DNA from: JABDMH01 sp964428345
GTDB taxonomy: Bacteria; Bacteroidota; Bacteroidia; Chitinophagales; Saprospiraceae
NCBI GenBank assembly: GCA_964428345.1
Contig: CAYRYD010000004.1
Coordinates: forward strand, 1 to 64,000
Reading direction: 5' to 3'
Length of the DNA stretch: 64,000 bases
Part shown: positions 1 through 6,776 of the stretch, one piece after another
How positions within the stretch are numbered: the first letter of the stretch is position 1
How the letters are laid out: every line of letters begins with the position of its first letter
Position numbers and translations under genes: made by a program
The notes under the pieces: generated by a model
The model's input: the letters and a program-made list of their open reading frames with translations, nothing else
Database searches by the model: none
What the model was told of the DNA's origin: nothing

Positions 1-48
1 TCAGTAATATAGCTATTCTCGGCCTCTTTTTTATACGCAGTTAATGAA

Positions 49-116
49 CGCTAACGTTTAGGCATACCCGACGGCCGTGCCGATAGGCCGGCTGGCGTGC
101 TTATGTACTGTTAGCG
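49..116. repeat. attC-like imperfect hairpin (possible integron cassette recombination site)
   Basis: A 7-base perfect inverted repeat, CGCTAAC at 49-55 and GTTAGCG at 110-116, bounds a 68-base segment. Its interior arms pair imperfectly around a GGCC-rich centre. The stop codon of the small minus-strand ORF at 101-412 lies inside the right arm, which is where a cassette gene usually ends relative to its attC site. The cores depart from the classical RYYYAAC/GTTRRRY consensus and no integrase is visible, so an unrelated intergenic repeat is also possible. Confidence 0.35.
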
Positions 117-412
117 ACAGGCCCATACATTTCTGCCAAATATTTAACTATTTCCGCTTCCAATCTGTGAGGCATTAATATAAGAAATAGCGGAACTAAT
201 TTTCTGAAATCATCGATCAGCTTAGGGAACTGTATTCTATTAATCTCTGCAGCCTTCTTAACTAGGTCCGCATATAGGGTCGGAAACTCAATTAGTACTG
301 TATCATGTGTACCGTGGTCACATCTATTTCTAAACCATTCATAGTCAAATTCAGGAGTGAATTTTGATTGACCAATTTTTGTTATTGGCTTCCATTTTTC
401 TCCAGACAGCAT
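101..412 (-). CDS. Small hypothetical protein, possibly cassette-borne
   Basis: I do not recognise this 103-residue protein. It is mixed-charge, with a Tyr/Trp/Asp-rich first third (EFDYEWFRNRCDHG) and a predicted helical second half with a hydrophobic patch (LVPLFLILM). There is no signal peptide. The coding region is A/T-rich compared with the SatD/DUF3307 genes to its right, and its stop falls inside an attC-like hairpin, which suggests transfer. The first 20 or so codons overlap a second same-strand ORF in another frame (351-539), so the start is uncertain. Confidence 0.45.
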   Translation of the reverse strand: MLSGEKWKPITKIGQSKFTPEFDYEWFRNRCDHGTHDTVLIEFPTLYADLVKKAAEINRIQFPKLIDDFRKLVPLFLILMPHRLEAEIVKYLAEMYGPVANST

Positions 413-539
413 CCCGAGTCCGGTTGATCAGCTTGCAATAGTCACGGAGGGCGTACCAGCGATGAGTTTCCAGTACTTTCTCTTCCCGGATCACCTGTTT
501 TACGATCGTCTTTATTTGCATAAGATCCCGGTTGGTCAT
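351..539 (-). CDS. Small hypothetical ORF, possibly a truncated gene
   Basis: This 62-residue ORF reads like the N-terminal part of a small helical, basic protein (motifs RWYALRDYCKLI and RTRDAVWRK), but I cannot assign a family. Its 3' part overlaps the start of the neighbouring ORF in a different frame. Beyond about residue 45 it may be out-of-frame reading of that neighbour. The simplest explanation is a gene whose 3' end was replaced when the 101-412 segment arrived. Chance is not excluded. Confidence 0.25.
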   Translation of the reverse strand: MTNRDLMQIKTIVKQVIREEKVLETHRWYALRDYCKLINRTRDAVWRKMEANNKNWSIKIHS

Positions 540-645
540 AGTATCGTTGCGTGTAGGCGAAAGGTTATGATAATGGACCCCATTAATTTATGTTGTCCTT
601 TTTTGATGGCACATTATTCGAAATCATTTTCGTGGCTATTCTGCA

Positions 646-1362
646 TTATTGGATCATCGATGCGAGCTTAACAAACATTATACCGCATCCCATTGCAAAG
701 CCAAAGCTTAACAGGGTGCCGATCAGAATATATTCCGTGAGTTTACGGTCTTTAGATTCCTTCAGGTCACCAAAGCGGAAGACGGATTTGGCCGCCAACA
801 AAAATCCTACCGCTTCCCAATGGCTGGTGACGATAAAACAAAAGACAAACAAACGCTCCAGGATTCCGATAGACCATCCGGCTTTTCTCAGTGATTCGTC
901 CTCCAGATCGTTGGTTTGCGGTGTCCAGTAGGAGATCATGATTTTAATGCTAATCGCCGATACCCAGGTGAGCAGAAGCAGAGAGACAATTACCAGGAGC
1001 AGATAATCGGTATTTAATTGCCGTGGTGTTTGAATTGGATCGATCCAATAGACCAGCAGGGCAATGACGGCGATGTGTAATAGTTGATCGGCCAGGAAGG
1101 AAAAGATTCTATTTTGGTCTTTTTGAAAGTAGATCTTGAGCAAATCGATCAGGGCATGGGATATGACCGTCACTCCCAGAATATACCAGAAATGGGTGTG
1201 GGTGGCTAACAGCAGGAATACAAGAACCCCATGGATGCCGATGTGATACCAGAATTTAAGTGATTTGATTTTAAGACGGTTCTTCTCCTTGATCCAGTGC
1301 TCCGGCTGTACCAGAAAATCGCCGGTGATATGGGTAAGCAGCAATTTCAGAAGGAGGGTCAT
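646..1362 (-). CDS. DUF3307 family membrane protein
   Basis: This 238-residue protein has about six or seven hydrophobic segments. It carries the DUF3307 N-terminal signature: a first helix ending in HITGDFLVQPEHWIKEKNR, then a histidine-rich segment (WYHIGIHG) and SHALIDLLK. The family is an inner-membrane protein of unknown function often found beside SatD-type genes. It starts one base inside the stop of the upstream SatD gene (TGATG overlap), so the two should be translationally coupled. No catalytic function is claimed. Confidence 0.85.
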   Translation of the reverse strand: MTLLLKLLLTHITGDFLVQPEHWIKEKNRLKIKSLKFWYHIGIHGVLVFLLLATHTHFWYILGVTVISHALIDLLKIYFQKDQNRIFSFLADQLLHIAVIALLVYWIDPIQTPRQLNTDYLLLVIVSLLLLTWVSAISIKIMISYWTPQTNDLEDESLRKAGWSIGILERLFVFCFIVTSHWEAVGFLLAAKSVFRFGDLKESKDRKLTEYILIGTLLSFGFAMGCGIMFVKLASMIQ

Positions 1363-1973
1363 CAGGGTGCGTATCTTTTGATTAATGTCTGGTAGCGGTC
1401 AAGCATGCGAAGGAGTTCATCCGATCCCGCCCGTTTCAGGCGCTCACTGACCCGACCCTGGGTAATGTTTAATTTACGGGCAATTTCCTTTTGAGTAATA
1501 TTTTCAGATGCCAGTTGCAGTTGAAATGCTTCGGCAGATTGCTTTGACCAGTGATCGATGGTGAGCAGGGCCAGGGCCAGATAGAGATTGATTTCTTCAT
1601 CCAGTTCAGGCCAGGGGCTTTTAAACATGATGGTTTGTTTTTGTAATTGATCAAAACTGTCACCGGAGCGGACGAAGGCATCTCCATTGGATTCGGTGAT
1701 TTTGGTGGCGCTATACGTCTTTTCTCCGATGCCAATACCCATACGCAGATGGACTCCGGCGCTACTTTGGAGATCCGCCCGCAGTTTGATCGCCGTGTAG
1801 AGCGTGTCCTGCAGACCAGGCACTTCCAACTGAAAGCTGTCACCCCGGTAGATCTCCCAGTGCCGGGGTTCTTTGCCAAATGCCTTGAGGGCCGCCTTCA
1901 GTGGTTTGAGCCAGTCGGTGATGTTATCATTGCGCCGGGAAGCGATGATATCTCCGGTGATGATGCTTATCAT
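1362..1973 (-). CDS. SatD family protein with C-terminal helix-turn-helix
   Basis: The N-terminus MISIITGDIIASRR is the typical SatD opening. A C-terminal segment, roughly residues 165-195 (TQKEIARKLNITQGRVSERLK), reads as a helix-turn-helix, so the protein is probably a DNA-binding regulator. I chose the ATG at 1973. The longer frame begins at a TTG at 2003 and its extra ten codons lie within the first of two operator-like repeats. The gene overlaps the downstream DUF3307 gene by one base. The repeats immediately upstream suggest autoregulation, which is an inference. The biological role of the SatD/DUF3307 pair is not established. Confidence 0.85.
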   Translation of the reverse strand: MISIITGDIIASRRNDNITDWLKPLKAALKAFGKEPRHWEIYRGDSFQLEVPGLQDTLYTAIKLRADLQSSAGVHLRMGIGIGEKTYSATKITESNGDAFVRSGDSFDQLQKQTIMFKSPWPELDEEINLYLALALLTIDHWSKQSAEAFQLQLASENITQKEIARKLNITQGRVSERLKRAGSDELLRMLDRYQTLIKRYAP

Positions 1974-1979
1974 AGATAT

Positions 1980-2030
1980 ATCTGTTTCAGAGCAGATAAT
2001 CAAGAAAATCTGTCTCAGAGCAGATAATCA
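1980..2030. promoter_or_regulatory. Tandem 23-bp operator-like repeats upstream of satD
   Basis: Two 23-base copies at 1980-2002 and 2008-2030 differ at a single base and repeat every 28 bases. Each contains an interrupted dyad, ATCTG and CAGAT either side of an 8-base core (TTTCAGAG or TCTCAGAG). They sit 7 bases upstream of the SatD ATG in the leader of the SatD-DUF3307 operon. Because SatD has a helix-turn-helix, autoregulatory binding is the natural inference. Confidence 0.6.
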
Positions 2031-2048
2031 GTATACCCGATCTTCCTT

Positions 2049-3758
2049 TCACAACCAGGTCAGCTCCCTCTGCACCCGGCTGATTTCCTGATCGATATCT
2101 CTTCCCGTGTAAAACCACAACATTCCCCGGATGGTCACTGTCTGCCCCGGTGCACAATCCGGGAATGCGGGATCAGCATGGAGGCAGGGACAGTTTTTAT
2201 TGCCCCAGGGCCGGGCACACCCTTGCCAGCCGGTGATGATCCATTGATCACCCTGGTCTGATTCAACCGCGACGACCGGACAGGTCAACCTTTTATTGTC
2301 ATTCGTAAGGGCGGCAAAAGAACTGGTCTGTCCAAGCATCACACATACCTGGGTCTGCAGGTTTGAAAATACCGTATCGGAGGTGTGGTTGGTCAGCCAC
2401 AATTCCATCCGGAGGCGCTCACGGCCGGGCATCACCCGGGCGCCGATCTCGGTTCCGTTGGGCAACTTCCAGAGGTTGCTCCAGTGCCCGGCGCTGTCCT
2501 GTACCCAATCACGGTTGACGATACCTACCTGCTGGTAGTCAAAGACCGTCGGGATGTGCTTATGCCCCAGAAAGGTGAGACCAAACTGGGTAAAGACCGC
2601 CTCCGGCACATCGAGCACGACAAAATCGTCAGGATTCCAGGGCAGGAATACGCTCAGCTTGGTGCCCCGCATCGGGCTCAGCATGCCTTCCTGAAATTCA
2701 ATCCGCGGATGTCTTCCTCCCGGATATGGTAATACTTCTATCCGGTCCGGATGGCTGGCCGGTATCCGGACGGATGGCAATAATCTGTCGATGGTATCCG
2801 GACTCCACCCCAGAACTCCGGCCATTTCCCGGGTCGTATAACCATGTCTTTGCATCACTCCGAGCCAGTAGCCGGATTGCTCCCTGGAGGCCACCACCTC
2901 GGATGGCCATACAGGTTCCGGACTTTCCGCCGCAGGATATCGGATGTTGATCATTGGGTCTTCCGGTAGTAATTCCGGAAGATACTCAACCAGATCCCGC
3001 ATGGCGATCACCTGATAACCACCGTCCTTCAGATAATCCATGTATTGCCGGAACTGCTCCGGAGGAGTATTGACCCAGGGATGCACGGAATCCGGGACAC
3101 CATGAAACTGAAGGACCACAATCTCGTGATCAGGCACCTGGGTCAGAGCCCGTGTGAAATGCTCCAGATCCATGTCCGGATAAAAATCGAGGGTCGTCGG
3201 GATTACCAACGGATGATGCTGCAACGGATCATAGCCGGGACCAGGATCCAGGGTTCCATAGGCGACCTCCGGCTGTTTACCTCTCCGGGCAAACCGGTAT
3301 CCCCTTCTCTCAAGGGTCCGGATGGCTTCCGGTCCGAAAGCATTTCCGGTATGGGCATAGCTTATGGGTTTGGGTATGCCAACCCGTTCGAGCATCCATT
3401 CCATCAGACCAAGCTCGCCTTCGAGTTCGTAAGCTGGTCCTGGCTGGGAGAAATTGGCATGGGTCCAGCTGTGGTTGCCAATCTCAAATCCCAGTTCGTG
3501 CAGGGCGGCTATTTCTTTCCAGGTCAGAAAATTGACCGAATCATCCATCCAGGCATAAGTGACAAAAAAAGTGGCGCCAAACCCATACTCTCTCAGCAAT
3601 GGTGCTACATAGGTCAGATGGGATTTGACCGCATCATCGAAGGTCAGCACCACCAAAGGAGCATCCGCTACCGGAGACCTCTTGGGAGTGCAGGAAAAGA
3701 GCAGGCCAAAAATGGTCAATAATGTTATGCCGGTAATGGTAGACTTTGGCAAATTCAT
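2049..3758 (-). CDS. Lipoprotein polysaccharide deacetylase-family protein
   Basis: The ATG at 3758 opens a lipoprotein signal peptide with lipobox LFSC at about residue 23. The open frame extends 55 codons further upstream, but those have no signal character. Residues of about 40-270 form a NodB-type carbohydrate esterase domain: TFDD is the motif-1 Asp pair and GNHSWTH is the metal-binding His motif. Such enzymes remove acyl groups from cell-wall or capsular polysaccharides. The remaining 280 or so residues include a short helical stretch (TTREMAGVLGWSPDTIDRLL) and a beta-rich domain with several cysteines that I do not recognise. The gene is monocistronic and tethered to a membrane, probably facing the periplasm or outside. 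Confidence 0.8.
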   Translation of the reverse strand: MNLPKSTITGITLLTIFGLLFSCTPKRSPVADAPLVVLTFDDAVKSHLTYVAPLLREYGFGATFFVTYAWMDDSVNFLTWKEIAALHELGFEIGNHSWTHANFSQPGPAYELEGELGLMEWMLERVGIPKPISYAHTGNAFGPEAIRTLERRGYRFARRGKQPEVAYGTLDPGPGYDPLQHHPLVIPTTLDFYPDMDLEHFTRALTQVPDHEIVVLQFHGVPDSVHPWVNTPPEQFRQYMDYLKDGGYQVIAMRDLVEYLPELLPEDPMINIRYPAAESPEPVWPSEVVASREQSGYWLGVMQRHGYTTREMAGVLGWSPDTIDRLLPSVRIPASHPDRIEVLPYPGGRHPRIEFQEGMLSPMRGTKLSVFLPWNPDDFVVLDVPEAVFTQFGLTFLGHKHIPTVFDYQQVGIVNRDWVQDSAGHWSNLWKLPNGTEIGARVMPGRERLRMELWLTNHTSDTVFSNLQTQVCVMLGQTSSFAALTNDNKRLTCPVVAVESDQGDQWIITGWQGCARPWGNKNCPCLHADPAFPDCAPGQTVTIRGMLWFYTGRDIDQEISRVQRELTWL

Positions 3759-4228
3759 CAAAGGTTGCAGATTAATAATAACAAATAATTGGGAATACCT
3801 GAAAGGAAGATCGAAACCCAGCATATCGTTTTTCTCCAACAAACAAGCCTGCAGGATACTTATTGCCACTTCCTTCGTCCTCATGACCGTTGTCGAACAA
3901 ATTGATGCCATAAAATCAAACAAATTGACGAGGATGAAAGAATTGTAAGATGAACCTGGTCACCGGTTCCAGGTAATCAATGGTGAACTATGATCACTAG
4001 CGTCCAAAATAAAGTCGAACCACAAAAAAAGGTTCGAAAAATCAGTTAGTTAGCTATTGTGAGTCGCCTAATAATAAACGAAACCTCTTGTTCACTTGAT
4101 CTTAGAGGACCTTGAGTCTATGGTTTAGGTTTAAATGCTTCAACGATCGGTCTTTGCTTTAATCTTTTTCTACTTTTTGGCAGCAAAAAGTAGCAAAAAC
4201 TGTCCCGCAGACTTGCGGGATATTCGCC

Positions 4229-4384
4229 GGCGACCCACATCCAGGGGCTACGCTGGATTTTATAAGGCTACCATTCTGCTGACTATCCATATCATAGAAA
4301 CAACTAACTCTCTTGTATCATTGAATTTATTCATCGCTAATCGCTGGATAAAATCCGACGCTCCGCCCCTGGTGTGGGTGCCCC
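4229..4384. repeat. Long imperfect inverted repeat (MITE-like)
   Basis: Left arm 4229-4263 and right arm 4348-4384 are reverse complements over about 35 bases with few mismatches. Shared blocks are ACCCACA, CCAGGGGC and GGATTTTAT. They are separated by an 84-base spacer. Two shorter hairpins lie just to the left (4170-4220), so the full element may be larger. No transposase is encoded. A non-autonomous mobile element or a family of intergenic repeats is the likely identity. Confidence 0.5.
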
Positions 4385-4612
4385 ACCGTCGAATACTAAG
4401 CCGGAATCACCTATCAAGAAACTTAGTACAATGAAATAGCATTCCATATTCATTGGTGACCGAAAGTAAGCAAAGTTTTTAGGAACATTCCATTATCGAA
4501 GGCCGTAGACTACCCCGATAAGGATGATATTCTTAAATGCAAAACGTTTTGGACGCTTGTGAACTATGACATAATTTTGTAGAATTTCAATTGTTAAACT
4601 TTATGCAAAACC

Positions 4613-4641
4613 CTTGTTGGCCATACTTTTTTTATACCTTG
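4613..4641 (+). promoter_or_regulatory. Possible Bacteroidota-type promoter for the FN3 gene
   Basis: CTTG at 4613-4616 and TACCTTG at 4635-4641 resemble the -33 TTTG and -7 TAnnTTTG elements of the major Bacteroidota sigma factor, with 18 bases between them. The start codon is about 200 bases downstream. The match is imperfect and is offered as a candidate only. Confidence 0.3.
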
Positions 4642-4845
4642 CAATACAATAGAGGAAACGGTCTGCCGTTTAAGTGGTAGTTCCGTTTCTTACGACCATT
4701 CATTTCGATTTTTCCCGATCAAAATTTTTCTGACACACCACAAAACCCTGGTTGATGACGCATTGCCGATAGTCAGTTTCATCGTTCAGGAGACCATCTA
4801 ATAACCAATTTTGGCAGGTGACCCTTATGAGAAAATTGAAGCAAC

Positions 4846-6276
4846 ATGGATAAAAGAATCGTGACTTATGTATTGAAATCAACCCTCGTTTTCTGTTTCT
4901 TCACCCAAATCGCCTGGAGTCAGAACGGCTGTCCCAAGGCAACCGGTCTTTCGGCGAGCGATATTACTGAAACTTCTGCATTACTTAACTGGTCTGGTGG
5001 CGATGGAGTCGTTACCTACAACGTGGATGTAAAACATGGATCGCAGACCTCTCCTTTCAGCTTTTCGGAGAGTACGGGTGAGACTTCGGTCACGGTCGAC
5101 GGACTTACACCCGGCAGCAACTACCGGTTCCGGGTAATGACCAAGTGCGACAAGGGATCGGGAGGTTCCAGTCAGTGGGTAGATTTTACCACAACCGGTG
5201 AGAAACCATCTTCCGGTAATGGTGGTAATGGTAACGGAAATGGTAATGGTAACGGAAATGGTAATGGTAACGGAAATGGTGGTACAAACGGACCCTGTCC
5301 GAAAGCCAGCAATCTGGCAATCCTGGAAATCAGTGACACGACCGCCCTCTTGGGATGGCTGGGCAATGAGGAAAACGTATCCTACCTGGTCGATGTCCAT
5401 CAGAAAGAACATACGCCAACCTTCAAACTGAGTGAAGTAGTTGATACCACGGTCATCTTTGTGGAAGGTTTGGTACCGGGCGGCAACTATAAATTCCGGG
5501 TGAAAGCCAAGTGCGAGAAAAACAGCGCCGGATCCAGCTCCTGGATTAACTTTACCACTACGGGCGGAGACACGACCTTCCAGCAATGTCCCAAACCGAC
5601 CAATTTATCGGTTCCGGAAGTGACCGATTCATCGGCTTTGCTGACCTGGATCGCGAGAGATTCGGTCGAAAGCTTTACGCTGGACGTAAAAAGCTATCAG
5701 GGAACTGCCTCCTTCAGCCTGCATATGACCATCGAGGAAGATTCGATTTGGGTAACCGGTTTAGTACCTGATGGCGACTACCATTTCCGGGTCGTGGCAA
5801 CCTGCAACGATACGTCTACCAGCGGATCATCGGACTGGTCGAAATTCAGGACTTTACCAGGCAGTGATTCCACTGGTATGGATTCCACGGGCATGGATTC
5901 CACGGGCATGGATTCCACCGGTATGGATTCCACCGGTATGGATTCAACGGGCATGGATTCAACGGGCATGGATTCAACCGGAACAGATTCACTCGCTGTC
6001 ATCGAGCCACAGACCGCTCAAACCCTGGTTGCCACCTTCCCAAACCCTGCCGTAGAGGAAGTTACCGTGGAATTACCCACCAAAGAACTTGGTTTCCTCA
6101 CCCAGATCGTCCTGAGTGATGTCACCGGCCGGGTCGTGTATCAGACCAAACTGCAGGGTGTTCCCGATTATGACCGGATACCAATACCGGTTCAGAATCT
6201 GCGGAACGGCATTTACAAACTGATGATCAAATCCACCAATTTTCAGGAGACAAAGACCATACTGGTGCAGCATTGA
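4846..6276 (+). CDS. Secreted protein with three fibronectin type III domains and a T9SS sorting domain
   Basis: A signal peptide ends near residue 25. Three FN3 domains follow, each opening with CPK (Cys at about residues 29, 151 and 248) and each with the closing pattern G.NYRFRV.AKC or similar. Domains 1 and 2 are joined by an Asn-Gly linker encoded by 18-bp repeats. Domain 3 is followed by eight DSTGM/T pentapeptides encoded by 15-bp repeats. Residues of about 393-476 are a type A T9SS sorting domain (TFPNPAVEE at its start, NGIYKLMI near its end). The protein is probably exported through the outer membrane and attached to the surface as an adhesin-like or structural protein; the ligand is unknown. 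A strong terminator follows. Confidence 0.85.
   Translation: MDKRIVTYVLKSTLVFCFFTQIAWSQNGCPKATGLSASDITETSALLNWSGGDGVVTYNVDVKHGSQTSPFSFSESTGETSVTVDGLTPGSNYRFRVMTKCDKGSGGSSQWVDFTTTGEKPSSGNGGNGNGNGNGNGNGNGNGNGGTNGPCPKASNLAILEISDTTALLGWLGNEENVSYLVDVHQKEHTPTFKLSEVVDTTVIFVEGLVPGGNYKFRVKAKCEKNSAGSSSWINFTTTGGDTTFQQCPKPTNLSVPEVTDSSALLTWIARDSVESFTLDVKSYQGTASFSLHMTIEEDSIWVTGLVPDGDYHFRVVATCNDTSTSGSSDWSKFRTLPGSDSTGMDSTGMDSTGMDSTGMDSTGMDSTGMDSTGMDSTGTDSLAVIEPQTAQTLVATFPNPAVEEVTVELPTKELGFLTQIVLSDVTGRVVYQTKLQGVPDYDRIPIPVQNLRNGIYKLMIKSTNFQETKTILVQH
5224..5277 (+). repeat. Three 18-bp tandem repeats encoding a Gly-Asn linker
   Basis: Three exact 18-bp units (5224-5241, 5242-5259, 5260-5277) encode GNGNGN and form the flexible linker between FN3 domains 1 and 2. 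The perfect copies suggest recent slippage, so copy number may vary between strains. Confidence 0.85.
5866..5985 (+). repeat. Eight 15-bp tandem repeats encoding DSTGM pentapeptides
   Basis: Eight 15-bp units run without interruption. Seven encode DSTGM and the last DSTGT. Codon variants (GATTCC/GATTCA, ACT/ACG/ACC, GGT/GGC) occur in blocks, as expected from stepwise duplication. The tract forms a spacer between FN3 domain 3 and the T9SS sorting domain. Confidence 0.9.
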
Positions 6277-6289
6277 TGTGCATTATGAT

Positions 6290-6328
6290 CCAAGGGGTCT
6301 ACTGATCCAAAGGGTCATGACCCCTTGG
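6290..6328 (+). terminator. Hairpin downstream of the FN3 gene
   Basis: A perfect 10-bp stem, CCAAGGGGTC (6290-6299) with GACCCCTTGG (6319-6328), has a 19-base loop and no T-run. It lies 14 bases after the FN3 stop and directly ahead of the clearer terminator at 6349. It may stabilise the mRNA end. Confidence 0.45.
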
Positions 6329-6348
6329 AACGTTTGAAGAAAACAAAT

Positions 6349-6380
6349 AATGCTCCGGTCAGTGGCCGGAGCATTTTTTA
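6349..6380 (+). terminator. Rho-independent terminator of the FN3 gene
   Basis: AATGCTCCGG (6349-6358) pairs perfectly with CCGGAGCATT (6366-6375) across a 7-base loop, and the stem runs into a T-tract. This is a classic intrinsic terminator 70-100 bases after the stop. Confidence 0.85.
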
Positions 6381-6776
6381 TGGTAATGGATTGCATTTAG
6401 GGCATCCCTAAAACCTCATTCAATGGTCATCGATTATCCAGGAGGCTGTTGAAATACTCACCTCGCGCTGATTTAATTAAGAATACATTTTTATTATCAG
6501 ATGTTCAGCCGTTCTCGCCGCTCCTGGCTTCATTGAGACTCTGCCCGGCAGGCCTTGGCAGACGGTGTCAGTCAGTTACAACTTCCAGTATCTTCCTTCG
6601 TCTCGCTTCGCCAGAAACGACGATTTACGGCTTCAGCATCAAGCTGCGTAATTCAACAGCCTCCCAGGACTTCCCACCTCTGGCTCTAGGATCCATTGGA
6701 GCATTAGCTGATCGATCTGCAGTAAATTCCTGGCCTTTGATTGCATGCCTGGGGTTCCCTTTGGCTCCTGGATCCG
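6381..6776. other. Gene-free region containing a MITE-like element
   Basis: About 400 bases between the FN3 terminator and the end of the convergent arsenite exporter. It is mostly filled by the 224-bp inverted-repeat element at 6441-6664. A 125-codon plus-strand ORF across it looks non-coding: low complexity, no domain, and it runs into the exporter gene. Confidence 0.6.
6441..6664. mobile_element. MITE-like element with terminal inverted repeats
   Basis: A perfect 13-bp terminal inverted repeat, GGAGGCTGTTGAA at 6441-6453 and TTCAACAGCCTCC at 6652-6664, bounds a 224-bp segment. Similarity continues about 20 bases inward with mismatches (ATACTCACCTCGCGCTGA versus TTACGCAGCTTGATGCTGA on the opposite strand). 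No transposase is encoded and I see no clear target-site duplication. This fits a non-autonomous derivative of a DDE-type insertion sequence, though no parent element is visible here. Confidence 0.55.

Larger units (their letters stand above)
3759..4845. other. Gene-free region with inverted repeats
   Basis: Roughly 1.1 kb without a convincing gene. The stretch 3759-3923 stays open in the frame of the deacetylase but reads as leader. It contains a 10-bp perfect hairpin at 4170-4193 (CTACTTTTTG/CAAAAAGTAG), a 7-bp hairpin at 4203-4220 (TCCCGCA/TGCGGGA), and a long imperfect inverted repeat at 4229-4384. A 99-codon plus-strand ORF covers these repeats and is judged non-coding. A possible promoter for the FN3 gene lies near 4613-4641. 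Confidence 0.6.

Noticed and set aside
462..931. Plus-strand ORFs opposite the DUF3307 gene
   Set aside because: They mirror the coding strand of DUF3307 and show no signal peptide or domain.
4135..4434. 99-codon plus-strand ORF
   Set aside because: It covers two perfect hairpins and the long inverted repeat, has no recognisable domain, and begins in a low-complexity T-rich run.
4700..4882. 60-codon minus-strand ORF before the FN3 gene
   Set aside because: It overlaps the FN3 start and has a biased Cys/Phe content without a domain.
5771..6055. Trp/Ile/Pro-rich plus-strand ORF in the 15-bp repeats
   Set aside because: It is the second frame of the DSTGM repeats and is an artefact of the repeat period.
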